Assembly (NCBI GenBank): GCA_005888525.1
Contig: VBAB01000051.1
Span: forward strand, 1 to 6,966
Direction of reading: 5' to 3'
Source: Alphaproteobacteria bacterium
GTDB taxonomy: Bacteria > Pseudomonadota > Alphaproteobacteria > Rhizobiales > Hyphomicrobiaceae
DNA length: 6,966 nt
Shown here: piece by piece, positions 1-5,662 of the stretch
How positions within the stretch are numbered: position 1 is the stretch's first letter
Layout: each line of letters opens with the position of its first letter
The notes under the pieces: model-generated
Database searches by the model: none
Told to the model about the DNA's origin: nothing
The model's input: only the letters and a program-made list of their open reading frames with translations
Program-made: the position numbers and the translations under genes

Positions 1-234
1 GAGAACCGCGTCTTGGCCTGGCCACTGGTGCGCGAATGCTACATGCTCAGCGGCGAAGCCGATTTTCTCCTCAAGTGCGTCGCTCCAGACCTCACCGCTT
101 TCCAGGATTTCGTCATCGACGAGCTGACGGCAGCCTCCAATGTGGCGAGCGTCAAGACGACGCTGGTTATCCGCCGCGTGAAGTTCGAGCCCGGCGTCCC
201 CGTGGCCCTGGCACAGCGACGCCGCGCCGAATGA
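1..234 (+). CDS. Lrp/AsnC-family transcriptional regulator, C-terminal part (5' end outside window)
   Basis: The reading frame is open from the first base to the TGA at 232-234, so the gene begins upstream and only about 77 residues are visible. They match the C-terminal ligand-sensing (RAM/AsnC) domain of Lrp-type regulators. The run VRECYMLSGEADFLLK corresponds to the family's conserved 'V-ECY-VSGD-DYLLK' strand and turn. It is followed by a helix (DLTAFQDFVIDELTAA) and the closing strand ending in IRRVKF. In this family the domain forms the dimer and octamer core and binds amino acids or other small effectors, while the DNA-binding helix-turn-helix lies in the missing N-terminal part. The target genes and effector cannot be read from this fragment. 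The ECF operon starts about 110 bases downstream on the same strand, but a promoter-like site lies between them, so the two are probably separate units. I am confident of the family and not of any specific gene name. Confidence 0.82.
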   Translation, partial: ENRVLAWPLVRECYMLSGEADFLLKCVAPDLTAFQDFVIDELTAASNVASVKTTLVIRRVKFEPGVPVALAQRRRAE

Positions 235-288
235 CGGATCCGAGTTCCGCCGCGGTGCAGCCAGCGCGCATCAGTCTTGCGCAAGACC

Positions 289-314
289 GGAAATATATCT
301 GGCGGCCACACGTT
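289..314 (+). promoter_or_regulatory. Putative ECF-type promoter of the sigma/anti-sigma operon
   Basis: GGAAA at 289-293 and CGTT at 311-314 are separated by exactly 17 bases. This matches the general ECF promoter form (GGAAC-like -35 element, 16-17 base spacer, CGTT-like -10 element) known from alphaproteobacterial ECF sigma factors. Transcription would start near 321-324, leaving a short leader before the GTG at 344. Its position directly ahead of a sigma gene suggests autoregulation, which is common for this class. The site is called from pattern and spacing only. A near-copy occurs on the same strand at 4873-4898. Confidence 0.5.
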
Positions 315-331
315 GTTGCATGGACCCGCGG

Positions 332-346
332 GGAGGCAGGCGCGTG
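332..346 (+). promoter_or_regulatory. Ribosome binding site that favours the GTG start of the sigma gene
   Basis: A perfect GGAGG at 332-336 lies seven bases ahead of the GTG at 344-346. The in-frame ATG at 320 has no comparable site and would fall at or before the transcription start predicted from the ECF-like promoter at 289-314. I therefore place the sigma start at 344. Confidence 0.65.
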
Positions 347-886
347 ACGGACGAGCTCCGTAGCCGGATGGTCGAGTTATTGCCGCGTCTGAGGCGCTTC
401 GCAGTGGCCCTGACCGGAGACCTCGATCAAGGCGACGATCTCGTCCAAGAGACTTGTATGCGTGCCTTGTCGCGGGTCGACCAATGGCAACCAGGAACGC
501 GGCTCGACAGCTGGATGTATCGTATCGCCCAGAATCTCTGGCTCGACCGCATGCGCGCCAAGAAGGTGCGCGGCGTCCAGGTCGACGTCGAGGCAGCGGA
601 AGCGCTGGCCGGTCCCAATGGCCGCAGGGTGGTGGAGAGCCGGCTCACGCTCGACGCAGTCGGCGCGGCCATGGCGTACTTGCCCGAGGATCAGCGCGTG
701 CTCATCAGCCTCGTGTGCATTGACGGGCTCTCGTACAAGGAGGCGGCGGAGGTCACGCAGACGCCGATCGGCACCGTGATGAGCCGACTCGCCAGAGCCC
801 GGCGCGAATTGCACGCGCGCCTCGAAGGCCATACGCGCGAGGCGATCCCGCGCCAACAAGCACCCAAACCGGGGAGGAATACATGA
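344..886 (+). CDS. ECF-family (group 4) RNA polymerase sigma factor
   Basis: About 180 residues from GTG 344, the usual size for an ECF sigma factor, which directs RNA polymerase to a small set of stress or envelope promoters. Region sigma-2 spans roughly residues 16-76. It holds the core-binding motif DDLVQET (from about residue 31) and the DNA-melting/-10 segment around RLDSWMYRIAQNLWLDRMRAKK. A variable linker of about 25 residues follows. Region sigma-4 spans roughly 100-160, with the helix-turn-helix GLSYKEAAEVTQTPIGTVMSRLARARREL that recognises the -35 element. There is no sigma-1 or sigma-3 region and no C-terminal SnoaL-like extension, so control should come from the partner anti-sigma. 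The stop codon overlaps the anti-sigma start in an ATGA, indicating translational coupling. A start at ATG 320 would add eight residues (MDPRGGRR), but the ribosome binding site argues against it. I cannot assign an ECF subgroup by eye. Confidence 0.94.
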   Translation: MTDELRSRMVELLPRLRRFAVALTGDLDQGDDLVQETCMRALSRVDQWQPGTRLDSWMYRIAQNLWLDRMRAKKVRGVQVDVEAAEALAGPNGRRVVESRLTLDAVGAAMAYLPEDQRVLISLVCIDGLSYKEAAEVTQTPIGTVMSRLARARRELHARLEGHTREAIPRQQAPKPGRNT

Positions 887-1713
887 GTGACACTCCGGAC
901 GAGAAGACGCCGGCGCAGCCGATCGGCGACGACCTCATCATGCCCTACGCCGACGGCGTGCTGGCGCCCGATCAGCGCCCTGCCGTCAGAGAGGCCCTGG
1001 CACGGGATCCCGAGCTGATGCAGAGGTTCGAAGGCTTCCTCTTCACCCGCGGACCGCTGGCGCGCGCCTTCGATGCCGTGCTCGCCGCGCCGATCCCCGA
1101 GAGGCTGCTCGAGGCCGTGCGCGGGCCCACGCCGCAGCGAACCCGGCCCACGGTCTCGCTCCTCGGATCGGTGCGCCTGGCGCGCCTTGCCGAGATGTTT
1201 CGCGTGCCGGACTTCTCGCCCGCAGTCGCCGTCCCGGCGGTGTTGGTCGGCCTCGCCGCCGGCTGGCTTGCGCACTACGCGATCGGTATCGCGGTGCCGG
1301 TAGACAGTCGTGGCGTTGTCGACACGGCCTCGCTCCAGCGGGCCCTCGAGGTCACTCCCACAGGCGGCTCGGCGAAGATCGCTCGCGGCTTATCGCTCGC
1401 GCCCAGGTTCACTTTTGCCACGGATCAGCAGGTCTGGTGCCGGCAATATGCCTTGATCTACGGCGACGGCCTGGAGGCAGGTGGTATGGCGTGTCGCGCG
1501 CCCGATGGCGTCTGGCAGGTGTTGATGTCGACCCCGCCCGTACCCGGCGTGCGCGCGCAAGGTCCGCGTCCCGCAGGCGAGGGCCCGGGTGGCAACACGC
1601 CACCAAACAACGAAAACGTCCTAGACGGTGTCCGCTCGCTTTTCAAACAAGGCGACGTCCTAGGGCGCGAAAAGGAAGCTGACGTCATTAAGGATCGCTG
1701 GAAGACACCATGA
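883..1713 (+). CDS. Membrane-anchored anti-sigma factor with periplasmic C-terminal domain
   Basis: A 276-residue protein starting at ATG 883, with GGGGAGGA at 871-878 just upstream. The start overlaps the sigma stop (ATGA), as expected for a cognate pair. Residues 15-80 (DDLIMPYADGVLAPDQ to PIPERLLEAV) resemble the acidic, helical cytoplasmic segment of alphaproteobacterial anti-sigma factors. No zinc-binding HxxxCxxC motif is present. One hydrophobic segment at about 113-138 (PAVAVPAVLVGLAAGWLAHYAIG) should cross the inner membrane, placing the rest in the periplasm. Residues about 175-213 hold CRQY and ACRAPDGVWQ, with Cys186 and Cys204. This resembles the 'CRE..-G-ACR-PDG-W' core of 17 kDa surface-antigen-like domains, and the two cysteines could form a disulfide. 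The tail (from about 219) is Pro/Gly-rich and then charged, and probably flexible. The anti-sigma role rests on the operon position, the topology and recalled family resemblance. Confidence 0.85.
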   Translation: MSDTPDEKTPAQPIGDDLIMPYADGVLAPDQRPAVREALARDPELMQRFEGFLFTRGPLARAFDAVLAAPIPERLLEAVRGPTPQRTRPTVSLLGSVRLARLAEMFRVPDFSPAVAVPAVLVGLAAGWLAHYAIGIAVPVDSRGVVDTASLQRALEVTPTGGSAKIARGLSLAPRFTFATDQQVWCRQYALIYGDGLEAGGMACRAPDGVWQVLMSTPPVPGVRAQGPRPAGEGPGGNTPPNNENVLDGVRSLFKQGDVLGREKEADVIKDRWKTP

Positions 1714-2144
1714 ACTTCGGGCGACCGCTGCTGCCCACGGTGTAGTTCGGCGTCGTAGAGGAGTGTTTCACCGAGAGAAAAGACGCGCCAGGGATCACGT
1801 GCGGACTGGACGCGCGCAGCGCTCGCCCCCGCGACCCCAGGATCGCCACCCAACTCACCAAATTCGGTCGGGCCTCGCGGCTGACACACCCCGCACCTCA
1901 GCGGCGCGGTTCCGGTCGAAGACGGACCAGGCGGCACATCCCCTTTCCGTGCCGACCTGGCACCGCTCCTCTGGCCCGCTTCACAGCGCCAGCCCCGGCT
2001 CCCCGCTGCCGGACGGCGAAAGAAGCGGGCCCCTTTTTTGCCCGGCTTCCCCATGCTTTTCTCGCGTTGCGCCGCCGGAAACCCGTGAACAGCAGGCCGG
2101 GCCTCGAGCAGGCCACGCCCTCGTTGCCTGCCGTTCCGAGACGA
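1714..2144. other. Convergent intergenic gap with no supported gene
   Basis: These 431 bases separate the stop of the anti-sigma gene from the stop of the S8 peptidase on the opposite strand. Several open frames cross the gap on both strands, but their translations are rich in Arg, Pro, Ser and Gly without recognisable domains, as expected by chance in GC-rich DNA. An ATG overlaps the anti-sigma stop (ATGA at 1710-1713) but gives only 11 codons before TAG at 1743-1745. The only structured element noted is the hairpin at 2023-2048. Confidence 0.6.
2023..2048. terminator. Possible terminator hairpin between convergent genes
   Basis: The arms AAGCGGGC (2023-2030) and GCCCGGCTT (2040-2048) pair over eight base pairs with one bulged G, around a nine-base loop containing six T (2034-2039). 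Alternatively CCCGCT (2002-2007) can pair with AGCGGG (2024-2029 region), placing CCCC and the T-run just after the stem on the plus strand, closer to an intrinsic terminator for the sigma operon. Neither form is canonical, because the T-run lies in the loop or is set back by several C. The location between two converging genes supports a terminator role. Confidence 0.35.
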
Positions 2145-4781
2145 CTACCGCCCTGCGGTCGCCATCACGGCGGGCTTCCAGCTACCGAACACGACAGGTG
2201 CCGGCAGAGCAGGCGCTGGCGGCAGCGGCGTCACGGTCGATATCCACCGCTGCTCCCCGCACCTCTCCGGCGCCCTGATCAGCCCATACCCATAAATCGA
2301 ATCGAGCTTCTTCGTCTGGTTCTTGCCGAGCAGATGCGCCAGCATCATGCTCTTGGGATTGAGGGGCGTCTGCCGCGCCTTTACCGCACGATCCAAACCG
2401 CTGTCTTGGTAGGCGACGGCGGCCAAAGCAGTGACAATGGGCGTTGCAAATGACGTCCCGCTCAGCGCGCCCTCCTTGCCCTCAGGCAGCGCCGCTCGGA
2501 TCTGAACGCCCGGTGCAGCGACGTCGATGTAGGTGCCCCGGCTCGCATGATCGTAATTCCCGCCCTTGCGATCCACGGCCGTGACCGCGATGACCTGCTC
2601 GTAGGCGGCCGGATAGCTCGGCGCCGCATCGGGACCGCCGTTGCCTGCGGCGGCCACGAACACCACACCCTTCTCGGCCATTTTTCTAATGCGATCGTAC
2701 ACGAGCGGATCCTGCGGACCCGCGATGCTCATGTTGACGATCTGCGCCCCTATTTTCTCGTCCAAATAGGCGAGCGCCTCGGTCAAATGCGCCGTGTCGG
2801 TCTCGAGCTGGCCCTCCTTGTTCGTGAAGAAGACGTTGACCGCTGTGAACGCGGCGCCCGGAATCAAGGCTGGCGTGTTGGTGGGCAGGCCCGCCATCAC
2901 CGAGAGGACGCCCATGGCGTGCCAGTGGGGAGCCGGCGGCGCGTCGTGCTTGAGCGCCAGATTGACGCTCTCCAGGTTGGTATTGGCGAATGTCGGATGG
3001 GATTTCTTATTCACCAGCGTATCGATCATGCCGATCTTCAGATTGACGGCGCACGCTGCGAGATTTGCCTTTTCATCCCAGCCGATGAGCTTGAGTAGGT
3101 CGCCGCGGGGGAGCGCAGACGAAGGTGATTTCACTCCATCCTGCGGGTGATAGGGCTTGTAGATGAAGTTCAGTCCCAGCTTCTGGCTGGGAAATTTTGC
3201 CTCCAGTTCACGCTGTACTTCCCACGCCGACGGAGCGCCCGGCGGCAGGGTGATGAGCACCATGCTGCCGCTATCGACCGGCACCCCGTAGCGTCGCCTC
3301 GCCATCTCCGCCAACACCTCGCGTGAGGGGTTGGCCAACAGCAACTCGCTCTGCTTGTAGGAGTCCGGCACCGGCGGCAGCGATGGGATTCGAATGACCC
3401 CGCCTCTTTCGCCGGGCTTCGTCGTCTGCACTCTATCGTCCGTTGGCTTCTTTGCGTCCGCGAGCTTCGTCTTCTGTGTGTCATCCTTGCTGTCCCGGTC
3501 CACAGGACCGCCCAGCCCGTAGGGCCGATCGAATGACCCAGCGCTCTGCGGGGCATCGGCGACTTTCGCATCCAGCGGCCGTGCGTCGGCGGGCGCCGTA
3601 TCTTGACTTGTCGGCTTGGCGTCCGTGGTGGGCTTCGCGTCGGCCGTTGTCGTGTCCGTCTGTGCCGGGGTCGGTTGCGGAGCCTGTGTTGCCTGTGCAG
3701 CCGTAGCGGGCACCGGCTGTGCAGCCTTCGCCGGCTGTAGCTGAGCAGGCGGCAGCGCTGGCGCCTGGGCCTGCGTTTGCGCCGGCGCAGCTTGCGTCAG
3801 CTGGGTCGGCTGCTTCGCCTCCACAGCCTTCGAGTTCTCCTTGGCCGTGTCCTGTTTGTGCTGCTTGCCGGAGTCCTTTGAATCTTCCTTGGCCGTGTCC
3901 TGCTTGTGATGCTGCTCGGAGCCCTTCGGGTCCGCCTTCACGGTGTCTTGCTCGTGCTTTCCGGACTGTTTTGTGTCCTCCTTGGCCGTGTCTTGTTTCT
4001 GATGCTTCCCGGAATCCTTTGACTCCTCCTTGGCGGAGTCTTGCTTGTGCTTCACCGTGTTCTTTGTGTCGTCCTTGGCAATATCGTGTTGCTTCGGCTT
4101 CGGATCGGGATCCTTTTCCAGCCTTTTGGCCTCGTCCCGCAGCCGCTGCTTTGGATCGATATCCCGAGACGGCTGCTTGGCCGTGTCATGCAGCTTCGGC
4201 TCCGGCTCTTTCGGCGATTTCTTGGCTACATCCTGCTGCTGCAGCTTGTGCGTCGGCTCCACGGCTCCTGGCGGCCGCTTGGGTGTCTCCTGCTGTTGCT
4301 GCGGCTTCGGCACAGCAAGCGTGGGCGGCGGCTTGGCCGTATTCTGGTCTATCTGGCGCTTCGGCTCGGGGTCTCTTGCAAGCGGCTTGGCCGCGCCCTG
4401 CTTCGGCTCCGCGTCCAGCAGCGACGCCTTGGGCGCGTCTTGCTGTCTCTGTTGCTTAGGCTCCACGCCTTGTGGGCGCGGCTTTGGGAGCTGAGGTGGG
4501 AGTGGCGGCGGCGCAGCTTGCGGTGGATGTGCCTTCGCGGCAAGTCGCACAAGTCCCAGTTGCGCCTTATCGGGTGCGCGCAGCAGATTATCCTGAAGAC
4601 TGATCTGCCGTGCTGCTTCGCGCCAGGAGGTACCCGCCTCTTCGGGAAGGCTTCGGCCTGCTGCCCAACCCTCGGTGGCCGCAGCATTCCAAATTCCGAC
4701 GGCGAGCAGAAGAGCGGGCACGCCAACGCGACGGCGCGGTCCCCGCAACGCGGCACTAGCAAGTCGACGCATCAACAACAT
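2145..4781 (-). CDS. Exported subtilisin-like (S8) serine peptidase with long hydrophilic repeat domain
   Basis: An 878-residue protein counted from ATG 4781. An Arg-rich n-region and a hydrophobic stretch (VGVPALLLAVGIW, about 19-31) form a signal peptide, so it should be exported. Residues about 85-458 are low-complexity, rich in Lys, Gln, Asp, Pro and Ala, with about 13 imperfect repeats at 105-314. Residues about 460-548 resemble the propeptide-like segment ahead of S8 domains in alphaproteobacterial subtilases. The catalytic domain (about 580-790) carries Asp587 (IGMIDT), His621 (HWHAMG), the oxyanion Asn714 (AAAGNGG) and Ser777 (SGTSFATP), so the triad is complete. The usual HGT after the histidine is replaced by HAM. 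A Pro-rich tail ends the protein. An in-frame TTG at 4817 would add 12 residues and ATG 4772 would remove three; none has a strong ribosome binding site. It faces the sigma/anti-sigma pair tail to tail, which suggests a shared envelope function; its substrate is unknown. Confidence 0.93.
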   Translation of the reverse strand: MLLMRRLASAALRGPRRRVGVPALLLAVGIWNAAATEGWAAGRSLPEEAGTSWREAARQISLQDNLLRAPDKAQLGLVRLAAKAHPPQAAPPPLPPQLPKPRPQGVEPKQQRQQDAPKASLLDAEPKQGAAKPLARDPEPKRQIDQNTAKPPPTLAVPKPQQQQETPKRPPGAVEPTHKLQQQDVAKKSPKEPEPKLHDTAKQPSRDIDPKQRLRDEAKRLEKDPDPKPKQHDIAKDDTKNTVKHKQDSAKEESKDSGKHQKQDTAKEDTKQSGKHEQDTVKADPKGSEQHHKQDTAKEDSKDSGKQHKQDTAKENSKAVEAKQPTQLTQAAPAQTQAQAPALPPAQLQPAKAAQPVPATAAQATQAPQPTPAQTDTTTADAKPTTDAKPTSQDTAPADARPLDAKVADAPQSAGSFDRPYGLGGPVDRDSKDDTQKTKLADAKKPTDDRVQTTKPGERGGVIRIPSLPPVPDSYKQSELLLANPSREVLAEMARRRYGVPVDSGSMVLITLPPGAPSAWEVQRELEAKFPSQKLGLNFIYKPYHPQDGVKSPSSALPRGDLLKLIGWDEKANLAACAVNLKIGMIDTLVNKKSHPTFANTNLESVNLALKHDAPPAPHWHAMGVLSVMAGLPTNTPALIPGAAFTAVNVFFTNKEGQLETDTAHLTEALAYLDEKIGAQIVNMSIAGPQDPLVYDRIRKMAEKGVVFVAAAGNGGPDAAPSYPAAYEQVIAVTAVDRKGGNYDHASRGTYIDVAAPGVQIRAALPEGKEGALSGTSFATPIVTALAAVAYQDSGLDRAVKARQTPLNPKSMMLAHLLGKNQTKKLDSIYGYGLIRAPERCGEQRWISTVTPLPPAPALPAPVVFGSWKPAVMATAGR
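3840..4469 (-). repeat. Coding repeat domain of the S8 peptidase, about 13 degenerate units
   Basis: In the peptidase reading frame this segment divides into about 13 units of 14-19 residues, each closing with a form of D-T-A-K (DAPK, GAAK, NTAK, ETPK, DVAK, DTAK, DEAK, DIAK, DSAK, DTVK). The first eight units carry an EPK/DPK-like motif in the middle. The later five are richer in Asp, Glu, Ser and His. The composition is strongly hydrophilic with almost no bulky hydrophobic residues, so the region is probably disordered or a weak extended helix. A Gln/Ala/Pro-rich spacer without this period follows (about 3500-3830). Confidence 0.75.
3841..4074 (-). repeat. Tandem 48/45-base direct repeats, five units
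   Basis: Five adjacent units are visible at DNA level: 3841-3888, 3889-3936, 3937-3981, 3982-4029 and 4030-4074 (48, 48, 45, 48 and 45 bases). On the plus strand most start with TTGGCCGTGTC or a close variant. The first and fourth units agree at 41 of 48 positions. Lengths differ only by whole codons, so the frame is kept. A decayed sixth copy begins at 4075. Each encodes a 15-16 residue unit such as EDSKDSGKQHKQDTAK. The units look like recent duplications within the older repeat domain. Confidence 0.85.
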
Positions 4782-4872
4782 ACTCTGGCCCAACCCCGAA
4801 CGCGGCCATCTGCTCAACGCACGCAGATTAATGCACGTACCTGGTTCTCGAACATCAAGCTCTAGATGCTGT

Positions 4873-4898
4873 GGAAATATCCTCTACATGACCACGTC
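4873..4898 (+). promoter_or_regulatory. Second ECF-like promoter pattern, pointing away from the S8 peptidase
   Basis: GGAAA at 4873-4877 and CGTC at 4895-4898 are separated by 17 bases, the same spacing as at 289-314. Both sites share GGAAATAT at the -35 end and ACGT at the -10 end. Transcription would run rightwards from about 4905 into non-coding DNA and then antisense to the 3' end of greA. No gene on that strand is supported downstream, so the product could be a small RNA, or the match could be accidental. As a plus-strand element it does not obviously drive the peptidase. Confidence 0.3.
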
Positions 4899-4970
4899 TT
4901 GCACCTTGCGAAGTATGGGATTGCGGTCGCCGAAAGATCAACAATGAGCGCGGCGCGGCGGTGCAGGCAC

Positions 4971-4984
4971 CCATGCATGCATGG
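4971..4984. repeat. Perfect 14-base palindrome
   Basis: CCATGCATGCATGG reads the same on both strands with no spacer. It lies in the gap about 95 bases past the greA stop on the minus strand and about 190 bases ahead of the peptidase start. It is next to GTGCAGGCAC (4961-4970), a small inverted repeat. It could be an operator half-site pair or part of an RNA structure. Because it is built from repeated CATG, chance is also plausible. Confidence 0.35.
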
Positions 4985-5076
4985 CACAATTGCAACAGTC
5001 AGGCGCGCGAGGCAGTCTTGTCTACGCGTCAGCGTCGCGGGGCCAGCACGATGCTCCGTGGCGGCGTCTAGCCAGC

Positions 5077-5550
5077 TTATTTGTACTCGATTTTCAGGAT
5101 TTCGTAGCTGCGCGTGCCCTTCGGCGTCGTCACCTCGGCGCTGTCGCCCTTCGCCTTGCCGATCAGCGCGCGCGCAATCGGCGAATTGATGGAGATCTTG
5201 CCGTCGCGCACGTTGGCCTCATGCTCGCCGACGATCTTGTATTTGACCTTGTCACCGGAATCCTCGTCCTCGAGCGTCACCGTGGCGCCGAATTTCACCG
5301 TGCTGCCGCTGAGCTTGGACGTATCGATCACCTCGGCCCGACCGATCTTGTCCTCGATTTCCGCCACCTTGGCCTCGTTGAGACCTTGCGCTTCCTTGGC
5401 CGCGTGATACTCGGCATTTTCGGCCAGATCACCGTGCTCTCGCGCGTCCGCGATCTGCTGGATGATGCGCGGGCGCTCCTCGACCTTGAGGCGGTGCAGC
5501 TCGACCTCGAGCTTCTTGAACCCCTCTGTGGTCATCGGCACTTTTTCCAT
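5077..5550 (-). CDS. greA: Transcription elongation factor GreA
   Basis: A 157-residue protein, the normal length for GreA, which enters the RNA polymerase secondary channel and stimulates cleavage of backtracked transcripts. The N-terminal coiled coil covers about residues 1-75. Its tip carries the signature AREHGDLAENAEYHAAKEAQ with the acidic pair Asp41 and Glu44, at the same numbers as in E. coli GreA, which supports the ATG at 5550. The C-terminal FKBP-like domain includes VKFGATVTLEDED, the strand region KYKIVGEHEA, and SPIARALIGKAKGDSAEV. An in-frame GTG at 5562 has a GGAG four bases upstream and would add four residues (start MSRA), so the ribosome binding site slightly favours it while family alignment favours ATG. 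It lies 112 bases after carB on the same strand, a plausible shared transcript. A 12-base palindrome (5643-5654) in that spacer is too weak to call a terminator. Confidence 0.96.
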   Translation of the reverse strand: MEKVPMTTEGFKKLEVELHRLKVEERPRIIQQIADAREHGDLAENAEYHAAKEAQGLNEAKVAEIEDKIGRAEVIDTSKLSGSTVKFGATVTLEDEDSGDKVKYKIVGEHEANVRDGKISINSPIARALIGKAKGDSAEVTTPKGTRSYEILKIEYK

Positions 5551-5662
5551 GGCCCTGCTCACATCGCTCCAACCGGCCCCACCTGGACGCCGGCGCCATT
5601 TCCAGTCTCACTCAGTCTCTTGGGTTTGGCCAGCCCTCATCGGGCGTGCACGCCGCAACTCT

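Larger units (their letters stand above)
4782..5076. other. Intergenic region between greA and the S8 peptidase
   Basis: These 295 bases should contain the promoter of the minus-strand peptidase gene and the end of the greA transcript. On the minus strand, TTGATG near 4853-4858 with a TGCATT/CATTAA stretch around 4829-4835 is a weak sigma-70-like candidate for the peptidase, and no ECF-like site was found in that direction. No clear intrinsic terminator follows greA. Two elements stand out: an ECF-like promoter pattern on the plus strand (4873-4898) and a 14-base palindrome (4971-4984). No convincing gene was found; a plus-strand frame from ATG 4944 is Arg/Ser/Cys-rich and runs into the greA antisense. 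Confidence 0.5.

Noticed and set aside
691..1275. Minus-strand open frame opposite the sigma and anti-sigma genes
   Set aside because: It is antisense to two well-supported coupled genes and has no recognisable domain or ribosome binding site.
1458..2054. Minus-strand open frame of about 198 codons overlapping the anti-sigma 3' end and the gap
   Set aside because: The translation is Gly/Arg/Pro/Ser-rich with no domain, and it overlaps the supported anti-sigma gene over about 255 bases.
1710..2453. ATGA overlap after the anti-sigma, with an 11-codon frame that stops at 1743-1745 and then stays open to about 2453
   Set aside because: I considered a third operon gene broken by a nonsense mutation. 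The continued translation is basic and Pro-rich without protein-like pattern, and it runs antisense into the peptidase, so chance openness in GC-rich DNA is the simpler reading.
3719..4865. Long plus-strand open frames opposite the repeat region of the peptidase
   Set aside because: Their Ala/Pro/Cys/Ser- or Leu/Arg-rich translations mirror the low-complexity coding sequence on the other strand. The peptidase frame has a signal peptide and catalytic motifs, and the plus-strand frames have no recognisable domain.
4944..5189. Possible small plus-strand gene downstream of the second ECF-like promoter
   Set aside because: The translation is Arg/Cys/Ser-rich and low in hydrophobic pattern, lacks a ribosome binding site and runs antisense into greA. 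A non-coding transcript is more plausible if anything is made.
5643..5654. GGCGTGCACGCC palindrome just after the carB stop
   Set aside because: It has no loop and no T-run on either strand, so it is not a convincing terminator, and 12-base palindromes are common in GC-rich DNA.
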